Origin: Sporosarcina sp. HYO08
GTDB lineage: Bacteria; Bacillota; Bacilli; Bacillales_A; Planococcaceae
Reading direction: 5' to 3'
NCBI RefSeq assembly: GCF_001563475.1
Contig: NZ_LPUT01000031.1
Location: 1-64,000, forward strand
Length of the DNA stretch: 64,000 nucleotides
Below the pieces are notes generated by a model, which was not told where the DNA came from, searched no databases, and saw nothing but the letters and a program-made list of their open reading frames with translations. Positions 49,107 through 57,571 of the stretch are shown in pieces. Numbering within the stretch: the stretch's first letter is position 1; each line of letters begins with the position of its first letter. The translations under genes and the position numbers were made by a program.

Positions 49107-49790
49107 TTACGGAGTACAGTTGCTTGTTGTGATGGTTAACTCCCATCCGCCAGCAATACTCCCGCTGTCCGAACCTTCGTCATCGATGACATAAAGGTTC
49201 CATGTCCCATTTGGATCTGTAAAGTTAAAGGAGCTTAACATTGAGCCTCCAGATGGCGATGGGGCATCTGGGAAGTTATCAAATACAGCGCCGGCGTTGG
49301 TTGGCTTGAATGTGCCCGTGAACAGGGTGTTGTTACCCGGCATTGCAGTTGGTGCCAAGTCATCAAGTGTAAGAGTTATATTGGTAACATCATCACTGCC
49401 CCCTACATCCGACATAATGGTTGCATTCTGTCCACTCGGTCCGACAAGCATTATATCGATATCGTCTGGGTATTCGTGGCTTAAATTGATAAGTCTCACA
49501 GTAACTTGAACAATATTACCTGTCATCCCTGAGACGGTGATTGGTGATGGATAAGGCGTTGCTGGGCCGCTGTCAGGTATAACAATGTTAGCAGGATTTG
49601 TGAATGTTCTTGTTTGAATGTCACATGCCGGCGGACAAGGACTCTGTGTAGACCTCCTGTCAATCGCAGTAAATGGACCAATTGGTTTAAAAGTAAAACC
49701 AGGTGTGCACTGGTGATCTTCCTGACGTCTACTACGTCTACCACATCCACTGCAGCCGCCAAATCCATCATTACGGTGAAAAATTGACAT
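49107..49790 (-). CDS. P-domain (proprotein-convertase-type) protein with Cys/Arg-rich head
   Basis: 227 residues. A short head rich in Gly, Cys and Arg (FGGCSGCGRRSRRQ, ~9-22) is followed by a linker and then a beta-sandwich (~75-225) with HEYPDDIDIMLVGPSGQNAT, MLSSFNFTDPNGTWNLYVID and SGSIAGGWELTI, the typical pattern of proprotein convertase P domains. No protease domain is attached and there is no signal peptide. AAAGGAGGTG precedes ATG 49790. The head resembles that of the BclB-type protein at 51024-51689, suggesting both use it to attach to the same layer. Confidence 0.82.
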   Translation of the reverse strand: MSIFHRNDGFGGCSGCGRRSRRQEDHQCTPGFTFKPIGPFTAIDRRSTQSPCPPACDIQTRTFTNPANIVIPDSGPATPYPSPITVSGMTGNIVQVTVRLINLSHEYPDDIDIMLVGPSGQNATIMSDVGGSDDVTNITLTLDDLAPTAMPGNNTLFTGTFKPTNAGAVFDNFPDAPSPSGGSMLSSFNFTDPNGTWNLYVIDDEGSDSGSIAGGWELTITTSNCTP

Positions 49791-50032
49791 ATTATAACAC
49801 CTCCTTTCCTTGCTATACTATTCAAGGAATCACGGCTCGGACGGGCTATCAACTCAAGGAAGAATAAGAAAAAACGGCTGTTCTGACAGGTTATCAGGAC
49901 ATCCGATAAATTTATTGATCACGATTTGTTGATTCGTGGGATCTTATATAAAGTCGTTATTATCATCCACAATGAGCATCTATAGTAAGACGATTCCATT
50001 TTAATAAATTTCTCAAATCTAATTTTGCCCAG

Positions 50033-50059
50033 ACGCTAACTCATTTGCATCATATGATA
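50033..50059 (+). promoter_or_regulatory. Sigma-K promoter candidate of Cys-rich protein A
   Basis: AC (50033-50034), 16 bases, then CATATGATA (50051-50059) fits the sigma-K pattern AC-N16-CATANNNTA. It lies in the 304-base gap 49791-50094, which otherwise shows no gene, 35 bases before the start. Confidence 0.6.
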
Positions 50060-50094
50060 CGACGAAAGAGAAAACTTTGGAGGTGCTTTTAAGC

Positions 50095-50772
50095 ATGCAA
50101 GACAAAAGATGTAATGAAGGGCATGGGCGAGAGTTGATTTGTATAAATGTTGACAAGGTATACGACTGGATTGTAAAAGAAAAGTCATTTGATATTTCCC
50201 CAACGGAAGCTATTGCTTTTCCGGCCCTGCACTCAGACACATCACTTGCCAACGCAGTCGTAACCTGTGAAGTAACGCCTGCGGCAATGGATCCTGTCGT
50301 CATTCTAAATCGTGAAGATCGAGAGTTTTGCATTGATGGGAAAAAGGTCTGTCTTCAACAACTCACCATTCAAAAGAATTTCACTCTAACGGTGATCGTC
50401 ACGGTGGCAGGCGGAACACTCAGAAGTGTGGGGATTCCAGTTTCACGTTGTGAACAAGTTACACTATGCGCACCTGAGGGAACAGACGTTGAAGTTACGT
50501 ATACCGATTTAGATTGTTTCGTTTGCAGTACGGGAGCTCTCGAATTTGTTGCGGGTACGCCAAATGTGACGCCAAATTCAATCAGATTCACTGATCTTAA
50601 TATCTCAGTTTCAACTTGCCAAAGCATTCAATCAACATTCCCGGTCACTGTTGAATTTTCAGCGAACTTCTGTGAACCAAGAGAAGATTTTCCGACTGCT
50701 GCTTGTCCTGCGCCGACTCATCCCAAACAATGCCCAGCCATTTTCCCGGATACTGATCATCGCCGCCACTGA
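50095..50772 (+). CDS. Cys-rich protein A, probable spore-surface structural protein
   Basis: 225 residues with about 13 cysteines. Shared blocks with protein B (53024-53680): ELICINVDKVYDWIVKEKSF near the N-terminus, CEVTP, SRCEQVTLCAPEGT, CFVCS, STCQSIQSTFPVTVEF, NFCEPRED and QCPAIFPD. The middle is rich in beta-strand pattern (IQKNFTLTVIVTVAGG). No signal peptide or membrane helix, consistent with assembly from the mother cell. ATG 50095 follows GGAGGTG by nine bases; the in-frame TTG upstream overlaps that site. The family is not recognised. Conserved cysteines and a sigma-K-like promoter point to a disulfide-linked coat, exosporium or appendage subunit. Confidence 0.78.
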   Translation: MQDKRCNEGHGRELICINVDKVYDWIVKEKSFDISPTEAIAFPALHSDTSLANAVVTCEVTPAAMDPVVILNREDREFCIDGKKVCLQQLTIQKNFTLTVIVTVAGGTLRSVGIPVSRCEQVTLCAPEGTDVEVTYTDLDCFVCSTGALEFVAGTPNVTPNSIRFTDLNISVSTCQSIQSTFPVTVEFSANFCEPREDFPTAACPAPTHPKQCPAIFPDTDHRRH

Positions 50773-50813
50773 AACAGACTAATGATGATGAACGTCAGTA
50801 CCTAACATATTCC

Positions 50814-50842
50814 AAAGAGAGGAAGATCCTCTCTTTATTTTT
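50814..50842 (+). terminator. Rho-independent terminator after Cys-rich protein A
   Basis: AAAGAGAGGA / TCCTCTCTTT stem with TATTTTTATT. A nearly identical hairpin follows protein B at 53711. Confidence 0.85.
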
Positions 50843-50925
50843 ATTGATTGCTAAAAATGCAGGGGTAAATTACAAATACTAATACAGTTTTAAGCTTATT
50901 GGAACTTGTTATTGCTTATGCACGT

Positions 50926-50967
50926 AAAAAAACCGGCCGCTTTCACAATGTGAAAGCAGTCGGTTTG
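50926..50967 (-). terminator. Rho-independent terminator of the BclB-type gene
   Basis: AAACCGACTGCTTTCAC / GTGAAAGCGGCCGGTTT on the minus strand, followed by TTTTTTA. Confidence 0.85.
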
Positions 50968-51023
50968 ATTATCCTAAACAGTTGTCCAGGAATTGAACAT
51001 TCTTTTGCTGTCGACTTATTGCG

Positions 51024-51689
51024 TTATTCGATCGTAATTCCTGCGCTAGCAGTTCCGGCCACGACCGTCAAAACATTAAGACCAGTTGTATTCACTGAAT
51101 ACACCATCAATAGTCGCTCCCCGGCAGCTACCGGAACGTTGAAGTCCGAAGCACTATCGAAAACAGGTGGATTACCTACAACTAAGCCAGTTGGAAGTGC
51201 CAAATCCACAGCAACACCTGTAGGGCTGAAGGTGTTGCTCCCTGCTTGTGCACGATAAACTTCAGCAGTTACCGTTGTTGGCCCGAGAATGCTAATACCT
51301 GCCGCTGCTGTAAAGTACGCGGAGATGGCTGTCACGTTGCCTGCCCTAGGAACAGCAAAAGCAAAGTTTTCAAGTCCAGCAGCACCTAGGTCAATCGTCA
51401 GCCCTAGGGCACTAGCCGTGACAAAGTTACTGCCGAACCCAACAAGCCCTCCCAGACTTGCCAAAGCTCCTCCCAAAAGGGAAGTTAAAATCATTGGACC
51501 TCCGGATGCAAATGGAATAATGGAGCCAGCAACTGCCGGAGGAGTAGGACCATTACCATTCGATGGGGGAAGACAATTTACGTCAACCGCTATAATTGGT
51601 CCGCGATTACAAGCAAGTGATCCATTGCCCATGGCGCTAATATTTCTACGTCTACTGCTACATCCACATCCATGATGTCGAAAATTCAT
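51024..51689 (-). CDS. BclB C-terminal-domain protein without a collagen region
   Basis: 221 residues. Head GCGCSSRRR (~7-15), a short Pro-rich linker, then (~53-221) GSIIPFASGGPMILTSLLGG, FAFAVPRAGNVTAISAYF and VAAGERLLMVYSVNTTGL, ending GTASAGITIE. This is the C-terminal domain pattern of exosporium glycoprotein BclB and relatives. Known BclB has a long collagen-like stalk; here it is missing and the domain sits almost directly on the basic, Cys-containing head. ATG 51689 has AAAGGAGGTG upstream. A spore-surface place is likely. Confidence 0.87.
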   Translation of the reverse strand: MNFRHHGCGCSSRRRNISAMGNGSLACNRGPIIAVDVNCLPPSNGNGPTPPAVAGSIIPFASGGPMILTSLLGGALASLGGLVGFGSNFVTASALGLTIDLGAAGLENFAFAVPRAGNVTAISAYFTAAAGISILGPTTVTAEVYRAQAGSNTFSPTGVAVDLALPTGLVVGNPPVFDSASDFNVPVAAGERLLMVYSVNTTGLNVLTVVAGTASAGITIE

Positions 51690-51846
51690 AATATCACCTC
51701 CTTTCTTTGTTAATCCATTCACGAAGTGGAAAAAAGGACGGGCATTCGACTTTGAAAAAGTAATTTTTTCCATTTATTTAGTCTCTTCTGTTGAAAATCC
51801 CGTAAATTGAGTTGTGAAACGAAGAACTTAGTGCAACTAATCTCCT

Positions 51847-51881
51847 GAAAAAGAAAAAACGCCCCTGTAACAGAGGCGCCT
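51847..51881 (-). terminator. Rho-independent terminator of the 302-residue coiled-coil gene
   Basis: CGCCTCTG / CAGGGGCG stem on the minus strand, then TTTTTTCTTTTTC. The 51690-51939 gap shows nothing else. Confidence 0.8.
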
Positions 51882-51939
51882 AATGATCTATTAAGTCGAG
51901 GGTTAGATGAATACCCGACTTTTTATAGAAATCTGTGCA

Positions 51940-52848
51940 TTAGTCTTTAGGTGTTTTAAAGTAATTCATTTTCGAAAAGAATTTGAAGAATGATAAGCCA
52001 TCATTGTCTTTCTTTTTCGTTGTATCCGAAATGTTTGGCGTATTGATCTTTTTTTCATTTTCAACAATCGCATGTACTTTATTGAAAGTTTCAACAGTCG
52101 TTTTTGGTGTGTGATTCGTCTTAACATCTGCGTGTTGGGTGTGATTGTTCTGTGAAAAGTTTTGTGGAGCGGCGGCCTGAATGATGTGTTTCTTTGTAGG
52201 TGCGTTAAAGTTTCTAAAAGATCTATTGGATGTATGGTGTGGGAGATTGCTTGCAGAAGGGAAACGATGGTTGGGTAACGATTGCTGCTCATTTTTGTAA
52301 TCTAGATTGTGGTCAAGTGATTGACTAGCTGAAATCTCATTCACGTTTTTGGCGGAATTGACAACTTCCCTTAGTTCATTATAGGAAGTGAAAAATGTAT
52401 CCGATTGAAAAGAAGGTGTTTTTGGTAATTTGATTGGCGTCCTATTTTTTTCTGATGTATTAAAATTAGAAGGATCTTGGGTAATACCCAATTCTGTTCG
52501 TTCTGTTTGCTGAATCTGATTGTCCTTATTGTTCAAATTTGTCGTGAACGATGAAAGCCCCTCATTTAATTGACCAATTGCATGACTTAGCTGTTCTAAT
52601 TGGACTGAAAAATGTTCTGCTTTTTGTTCGTAATCTTCATGCTGCATAATTTGTTTTTCATCCATCTTCTCCGTCCGTCCCTCCAAATTTCCCGCTTTCG
52701 ATTTAAGGCTGCTGTGTTCATCTTTCATTAACAAATAATCATCAATGATATCTCCCGCTTTTAACGATATTAAAGTTTCTTTATAGGAAGTGATTTTTTG
52801 TTTTAATTTTTCTATGTCATTTTCGAAATTCAACTTGGCATTAGCCAT
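51940..52848 (-). CDS. Hypothetical coiled-coil protein of the spore-surface island
   Basis: 302 residues, not recognised. Residues ~1-115 are predicted coiled coil (FENDIEKLKQKITSYKETLI); ~120-260 is polar, rich in Asn, Ser, Thr and His, and looks disordered; the last ~20 residues are aromatic and basic (LSFFKFFSKMNYFKTP) and could bind a membrane or partner. No signal peptide. GGGGTGAA precedes ATG 52848. It is divergent from Cys-rich gene B and lies between two spore-surface-type genes, so a morphogenetic or scaffold role is possible. Confidence 0.68.
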   Translation of the reverse strand: MANAKLNFENDIEKLKQKITSYKETLISLKAGDIIDDYLLMKDEHSSLKSKAGNLEGRTEKMDEKQIMQHEDYEQKAEHFSVQLEQLSHAIGQLNEGLSSFTTNLNNKDNQIQQTERTELGITQDPSNFNTSEKNRTPIKLPKTPSFQSDTFFTSYNELREVVNSAKNVNEISASQSLDHNLDYKNEQQSLPNHRFPSASNLPHHTSNRSFRNFNAPTKKHIIQAAAPQNFSQNNHTQHADVKTNHTPKTTVETFNKVHAIVENEKKINTPNISDTTKKKDNDGLSFFKFFSKMNYFKTPKD

Positions 52849-52961
52849 TAGATTTCACCCCTTTACAGTACATTATTATTCTATTGGTGCACATCTCTTT
52901 AAGTGACTCTTTGTTTTACGGGAAAAACACAATATTTTTTAAAAGATCAGCAATCGCCAAG

Positions 52962-52988
52962 ACACAAAACTTTTAACATCATACGCTA
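52962..52988 (+). promoter_or_regulatory. Sigma-K promoter candidate of Cys-rich protein B
   Basis: AC (52962-52963), 16 bases, then CATACGCTA (52980-52988), again AC-N16-CATANNNTA, 35 bases before the ATG. The spacing to the start is the same as for gene A. Confidence 0.62.
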
Positions 52989-53023
52989 CGAATAAGTTTG
53001 AAACTTGGGAGGTGTCTAAAACC

Positions 53024-53680
53024 ATGGAAGAAAAATATTATCACGGTGACAGAGAGTTGATTTGTATAAATGTTGATCAGGTCTATGATTGGATTGTCAA
53101 AGAAAAATCATTCGATATTACATTGACAGAAACGATTGGGTTTACTGGACTTCCAGCTGATGCACAACTCGCTGGCGCAACGTACCAATGTGAAGTAACT
53201 CCTGCTGACGATTTTCCTGTTGTCATTTTAAGCCGCGAAGATCGCACATTATCCATTAATGGAAGAACTGTCGTGTTACAACAGCTTCATATTCAAAAGA
53301 ATTTTGTCGTTACGCTTTCAGTAACATTGGCGAATGGCGTAACGTATACAAGTAGTGAAGAAATCCCAGTTACACGTTGCGAACAAGTCGTCTTATGTGC
53401 ACCAGAAGGAACAAGCGTTGAGGTAACGTATACGTCGCTTGAGTGCTTTATTTGCTCGGTCGGTACTGCTACTTTGGTTACTGGAGGCGGGGCGATTGAC
53501 TTTACAGGCCTAGCCATCTCGGTTACAACGTGCCAGAGCATTCAATCAACATATCCAGTCACTGTTGAGTTTCATGCTAACTACTGCGAGCCAAGGGAAG
53601 ATTTACCAACGGCTTGCCCTTCACCTGGACGTCCAGAGCAATGTCCTCATGTTTTTCCAGACTTCGGCCATTGCCGCTAA
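53024..53680 (+). CDS. Cys-rich protein B, paralogue of protein A
   Basis: 218 residues, about 10-11 cysteines. Same block order as protein A: ELICINVDQVYDWIVKEKSF, QCEVTP, TRCEQVVLCAPEGT, CFICS, TTCQSIQSTYPVTVEF, NYCEPRED and QCPHVFPDFGHC. The central part (DRTLSINGRTVVLQQLHIQK) lacks two cysteines present in A, and the A-specific insert before the last third is missing. ATG 53024 follows GGGAGGTG by nine bases. Retention of two diverged copies with the same promoter type suggests they build one structure with different roles. Not a recognised family; similarity to Ena-type appendage subunits should be tested. Confidence 0.78.
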   Translation: MEEKYYHGDRELICINVDQVYDWIVKEKSFDITLTETIGFTGLPADAQLAGATYQCEVTPADDFPVVILSREDRTLSINGRTVVLQQLHIQKNFVVTLSVTLANGVTYTSSEEIPVTRCEQVVLCAPEGTSVEVTYTSLECFICSVGTATLVTGGGAIDFTGLAISVTTCQSIQSTYPVTVEFHANYCEPREDLPTACPSPGRPEQCPHVFPDFGHCR

Positions 53681-53710
53681 AAGAATAGAGTTGAATTGCC
53701 AAGCATATCT

Positions 53711-53746
53711 TAAAGAGAGGATAATCCCTCTCTTTATTTTTTTAGA
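53711..53746 (+). terminator. Rho-independent terminator after Cys-rich protein B
   Basis: AAAGAGAGG / CCCTCTCTTT stem with TATTTTTTT. Partial read-through into the next three genes is possible, because no clear promoter is seen in the 13 bases before their first ribosome binding site. Confidence 0.8.
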
Positions 53747-53759
53747 AAAGAGGTTGAAA

Positions 53760-54329
53760 ATGTCTGGACATGACATAGAAGGGAAGATTACAGAGCTCCA
53801 TCTGCAGACGATGGCTTATCTTGGTGAACTGAAAAAATGGATCATTGAACAGCGACAGTCTAAGCGCTCACAGATCATCTGTTATTTTACGTACTCACTA
53901 GACATTGCACACGATGGAGAAGAGGAAAGTATATGCTTTGGCACTTTTCATATACATAATATGGGGGATCAGGTTATTACGAATCCTGTTATACTCATTC
54001 AACTGCCTAAAGAATCTCCGTTTTCCTTTTCTGGAAAATATGTATATGGAGATTTTAAACAATCGTTAAAGCCAGCAAATGGATGGGAACGGATGAATGC
54101 CAAGGAAGATCAGGAGGAATTTTGGCTAAAGCCGTTGGGGAAGCAATCTATTGAACCAGGTGAAAGAATTTCTTTCTCTGATTTTCAAATTCGATGGTCT
54201 CCAAAAGAATCGTATGCCGGAAGTGTTATGGCTTATACCTATTGTGATGAGATAAAAGAAGGCATCGCTGTTATGAATCCGATTAGTCTGAATGGGACTG
54301 TACGTATACGGGAGGGTGAAAATGGGTGA
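53760..54329 (+). CDS. Hypothetical protein with a beta-sandwich-like domain
   Basis: 189 residues, unrecognised. Residues ~1-40 are helical; ~45-185 show alternating strands with SICFGTFHIHNMGDQVITNP and EPGERISFSDFQIRWSPKES, resembling CARDB/DUF11-type beta sandwiches found in surface proteins. No signal peptide. ATG 53760 with GAGG upstream. First of three tightly linked genes (overlap of eight bases with the next) behind Cys-rich gene B. Confidence 0.65.
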   Translation: MSGHDIEGKITELHLQTMAYLGELKKWIIEQRQSKRSQIICYFTYSLDIAHDGEEESICFGTFHIHNMGDQVITNPVILIQLPKESPFSFSGKYVYGDFKQSLKPANGWERMNAKEDQEEFWLKPLGKQSIEPGERISFSDFQIRWSPKESYAGSVMAYTYCDEIKEGIAVMNPISLNGTVRIREGENG

Positions 54330-54633
54330 ATCATCGGAAAGAGAGCAAAAACAAGCGGCGACGAATGTGGTCCGCCAGTTAATAGAAAACCGGTTTGAGG
54401 GTCGGGAAGAAGGAAAACAGGACAAAGATCAGAGTTTTGTTTTTTTAGAAAGTGACACGTTGAAAACTTTGCTGCGCTATCTTTTAGTGGATAGGAAAAG
54501 CCAAGCTTCCGAACAAAAAGCTTCAGCGAATGAAACATTAGATCATTTGAAAATTATGAATGAACTTGAACAAGTCATTGCGGAGCACAAAAAGGAATTT
54601 GAAGAGTTGAACACGTTGTTGAAAGAGAATTGA
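54322..54633 (+). CDS. Small helical hypothetical protein
   Basis: 103 residues, highly charged and helical throughout (KIMNELEQVIAEHKKEFEEL near the end), no known domain. ATG 54322 with GGAGGGTG upstream; the first eight bases overlap the previous gene, indicating translational coupling. Likely binds one of the neighbouring coiled-coil proteins. Confidence 0.65.
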   Translation: MGESSEREQKQAATNVVRQLIENRFEGREEGKQDKDQSFVFLESDTLKTLLRYLLVDRKSQASEQKASANETLDHLKIMNELEQVIAEHKKEFEELNTLLKEN

Positions 54634-54715
54634 TGTCCGTAGTAGTCATCAACTTGTAGCCAACAGTTAACATGTATCTAATACTTGGGGAACTTCTGTG
54701 ACGGGAGGAACAGAC

Positions 54716-57403
54716 GTGAATAGTGAATACATTAAAAATAGCGACCCCATTCAACTGCAACAAATGATCATTTTTTTAAGGGCGGAATTGGCAAAGTACA
54801 AACACGAAGTGAAAAAGCACAAAGACGATGACTACTACTATTCACTAGTTGAACAACTCGAACAAGAAAATAGCCAATTAAAAAAAGAGCAAAAAGTGTT
54901 GAAGCAAAAATATTATAAGTCTATGAAGGAATTTAAAGTAGAGGCCAATGCGTATCAAGAAAAAATTCAGACCTATGAAGTGCAGCGAAAAAAGTATATC
55001 ACATCGATTCATAAATTAAGAAATTCTGCAAACGATGTACAACTAATACACAAACAGTTGGCGGAACTTACGAAACAGGTGGAAGTTGCACTAGAACGCA
55101 ATGCGGATCGGGGAGAAAATCAAGGTGAGCAATTTTCTTCACTTCATGAACAACTGAACATCCAACATACGGCGATCGAACAATTTGAAAACAAGCTACT
55201 CTTACTCATACATAACAAGTTGGAACAAACACATGAACAAATCGAGACGCTGCGACTATCCAATGAAGGGCAACTTCAAATTGAAAAAGACCGACAACTG
55301 TCCCAAGTAATAGAGTTGAAAAATCGTAAAATAGAAGAACTTGAAGAGACTATTTCAAACTTAAGCAAACAAAGTGAGCAACTTAAAAATGACCGCACAC
55401 GGAAACAAGATGAGCAAGTTTCTACGCTTAACGAACAGCTTAGCAGGCAATCCACCGCAATTGAACAATTCGAAAAGAAGCTAATCTTCCTGATGCGCAG
55501 CAAGTTAGAACAAACTAATGAAAAAATTGATGCGCTGCGGGTATCTAATGGGGAACAGGTTCAATTTGAAAAAGAACAACAACTACATCAGGAAATCGCG
55601 TTGAAAAACGAAAGAATAGAAGAACTTGAACGCAATATTACAAACTTTAAGGTACAAAATGACCAATTGCGCGATCAGCTTGCAAATCGTGAAAGTAAGC
55701 AACAGAATGAGCAAGTTTTAGCGCTTCGTGAACAGCTTAGCCAACAGCAGACAACGATCGAACAATTTGAAGAGAAACTGCTCTTACTGATTCATAACAA
55801 AATAGAACAAACCCATAAACAAATCGATACGTTGCGGGCATCTAATGAGGAAAAAGTTCAATATGAACACGAACGCCAGTTGCGTCATGAAATTGCATCG
55901 AAAAATGAGAGAATAGAAGAACTTGAGCGAAACATCTCGAATTTGAAAAAACAAAGCGAACAATTGAAAGAGGATCATATACGAAAACAAGACGCGCAAG
56001 TTTCGTCACTTCAGGAACAATTGGCTCTTCAACAAGCAACAATTGAACAATTCGAGGAGAAGCTATTCTCGTTTATTCATGACAAGCTGGAACAAACGAA
56101 TGAACAAATTGATACGTTTAAAAACTCTAAAGAAGATCAAATCCAATATGAAAAAGAAAAGCAGCAACTTCGCGAGGAAATAGCAGGGAAAAATGTGAAA
56201 ATAGAAGAGCTTCAGATTGATGTGTTTAACTTAAAAGAACAAAGTGAAAGTTTACGCAATCAACTTGAGGAGAACCAAAACCAAGCACAAAACGCGCAAG
56301 TTTTGTCACTTCAAGAACAACTGGCTCTTCAACAAGCAACGATTGAACAATTTGAAGGGAAGCTATTCTCGTTTATTCATGACAAGCTGGAACAAACGAA
56401 TGAACAAATTGATACGTTTAAAAACTCTAAAGAAGATCAAATCCAATATGAAAAAGAAAAGCAGCAACTTCGCGAGGAAATAGCAGGGAAAAATGTGAAA
56501 ATAGAAGAGCTTCAGATTGATGTGTTTAACTTAAAAGAACAAAGTGAAAGTTTACGCAATCAACTTGAGGAGAACCAAAACCAAGCACAAAACGCGCAAG
56601 TTTTGTCACTTCAAGAACAACTGGCTCTTCAACAAGCAACGATTGAACAATTTGAAGGGAAGCTATTCTCGTTTATTCATGACAAGCTGGAACAAACGAA
56701 TGAACAGATTGATACGTTTAAAAACTCTAAAGAAGATCAAATCCAACATGAAAAAGAAAAGCATCAACTCCGCGAAGAAATAGCAGTGAAAAATGTGGAA
56801 ATAGCAGAGCTTCATCGCGACGTATCAAGCTTGAAAGAAAAAAGTGAACGTTTGCGCGATCAGCTTGAAGAACATCGAAGCCAAACACAAGACGCGCAAG
56901 TATCTTCACTTCATGAACAACTAATCCTTCAACAAGCAACAATTGAACAATTCGAACAGAAGCTTACCACACTCATTCATGAAAAGATGGCCCAAGCCCG
57001 TAAGCAAATGAGTACACTGCGGTTATCTAAAGAAAACCAAATGCAATTTGAAAAGGCAAAAGAGCAGTTGCGTCGTAAAATCGATAGGAAAAATCGTAAA
57101 ATCGAAGAACTTGAACAAAATGTCAAAGATTTGAAAGAACAATGCGATCAGTTGCGTAACCAGCTTGAACAAAGCAGTAATCGACTGCGGGAACTTGAAA
57201 CATTAAATGCCAAACAGTCCGATGAGCCTTCGGAACTGGTGATTCAATTGGAACAACAAATTAAAACATTATTAGCAAAATCATTCGAATACGAAGAGAA
57301 ACTAGATGCCAAGATTCTTCTTGTCAATGATTTGGAAGAAAAACTAGATGAACTTGCGGCGGAACTTAGCGAGTTGAAAAGGAACGATGCCGTGGAAGAT
57401 TAA
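54716..57403 (+). CDS. Long coiled-coil protein with seven ~100-residue repeats
   Basis: 895 residues, rich in Glu, Gln, Lys and Leu, with no signal peptide or membrane helix. After a helical head (~1-140) come seven units of 95-100 residues, each opening like SLxEQLxxQxxTIEQFExKL, passing EQTxEQIDT and closing KNxxIEELxxxVxNLKEQSE. Units 4, 5 and 6 are almost identical. A different coiled tail follows (~830-895). Start GTG 54716 follows GGGAGGA by seven bases; the upstream GTG overlaps that site. It would form a very long rod. Its location at the end of the spore-surface island suggests a scaffold or spacer in the coat/interspace, but SMC-like or cytoskeletal roles cannot be excluded. Confidence 0.8.
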   Translation: MNSEYIKNSDPIQLQQMIIFLRAELAKYKHEVKKHKDDDYYYSLVEQLEQENSQLKKEQKVLKQKYYKSMKEFKVEANAYQEKIQTYEVQRKKYITSIHKLRNSANDVQLIHKQLAELTKQVEVALERNADRGENQGEQFSSLHEQLNIQHTAIEQFENKLLLLIHNKLEQTHEQIETLRLSNEGQLQIEKDRQLSQVIELKNRKIEELEETISNLSKQSEQLKNDRTRKQDEQVSTLNEQLSRQSTAIEQFEKKLIFLMRSKLEQTNEKIDALRVSNGEQVQFEKEQQLHQEIALKNERIEELERNITNFKVQNDQLRDQLANRESKQQNEQVLALREQLSQQQTTIEQFEEKLLLLIHNKIEQTHKQIDTLRASNEEKVQYEHERQLRHEIASKNERIEELERNISNLKKQSEQLKEDHIRKQDAQVSSLQEQLALQQATIEQFEEKLFSFIHDKLEQTNEQIDTFKNSKEDQIQYEKEKQQLREEIAGKNVKIEELQIDVFNLKEQSESLRNQLEENQNQAQNAQVLSLQEQLALQQATIEQFEGKLFSFIHDKLEQTNEQIDTFKNSKEDQIQYEKEKQQLREEIAGKNVKIEELQIDVFNLKEQSESLRNQLEENQNQAQNAQVLSLQEQLALQQATIEQFEGKLFSFIHDKLEQTNEQIDTFKNSKEDQIQHEKEKHQLREEIAVKNVEIAELHRDVSSLKEKSERLRDQLEEHRSQTQDAQVSSLHEQLILQQATIEQFEQKLTTLIHEKMAQARKQMSTLRLSKENQMQFEKAKEQLRRKIDRKNRKIEELEQNVKDLKEQCDQLRNQLEQSSNRLRELETLNAKQSDEPSELVIQLEQQIKTLLAKSFEYEEKLDAKILLVNDLEEKLDELAAELSELKRNDAVED
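55997..56896 (+). repeat. Three 300-bp tandem repeats inside the coiled-coil gene
   Basis: Units begin at 55997, 56297 and 56597, exactly 300 bases (100 codons) apart. The middle copy and its neighbours differ at only a few bases; the flanking units 1-3 and 7 are clearly diverged. This points to recent amplification by unequal recombination. Confidence 0.93.
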
Positions 57404-57429
57404 CACAAATAGTAAAGAAGAGCGAGAGA

Positions 57430-57465
57430 GTCCCAAAAGCATCTGGCATTTTGGGGCTGTCTTTG
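57430..57465 (+). terminator. Candidate terminator after the coiled-coil gene
   Basis: CCCAAAA / TTTTGGGG arms flank GCATCTGGCA, followed by a weak T-rich tail. Confidence 0.55.
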
Positions 57466-57571
57466 TGTTCACTAAATCTTCACCTTAATTATAATAATTA
57501 TTACTAACGATTGACTTTTATATAGTATTTATGGCAGTATATTATATGAGAACGTGAAGGAGTGATTTAGC

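Noticed and set aside
56244..56783. Two identical 79-residue ORFs
   Set aside because: They are out-of-frame shadows of the 300-bp repeats in the coiled-coil gene.
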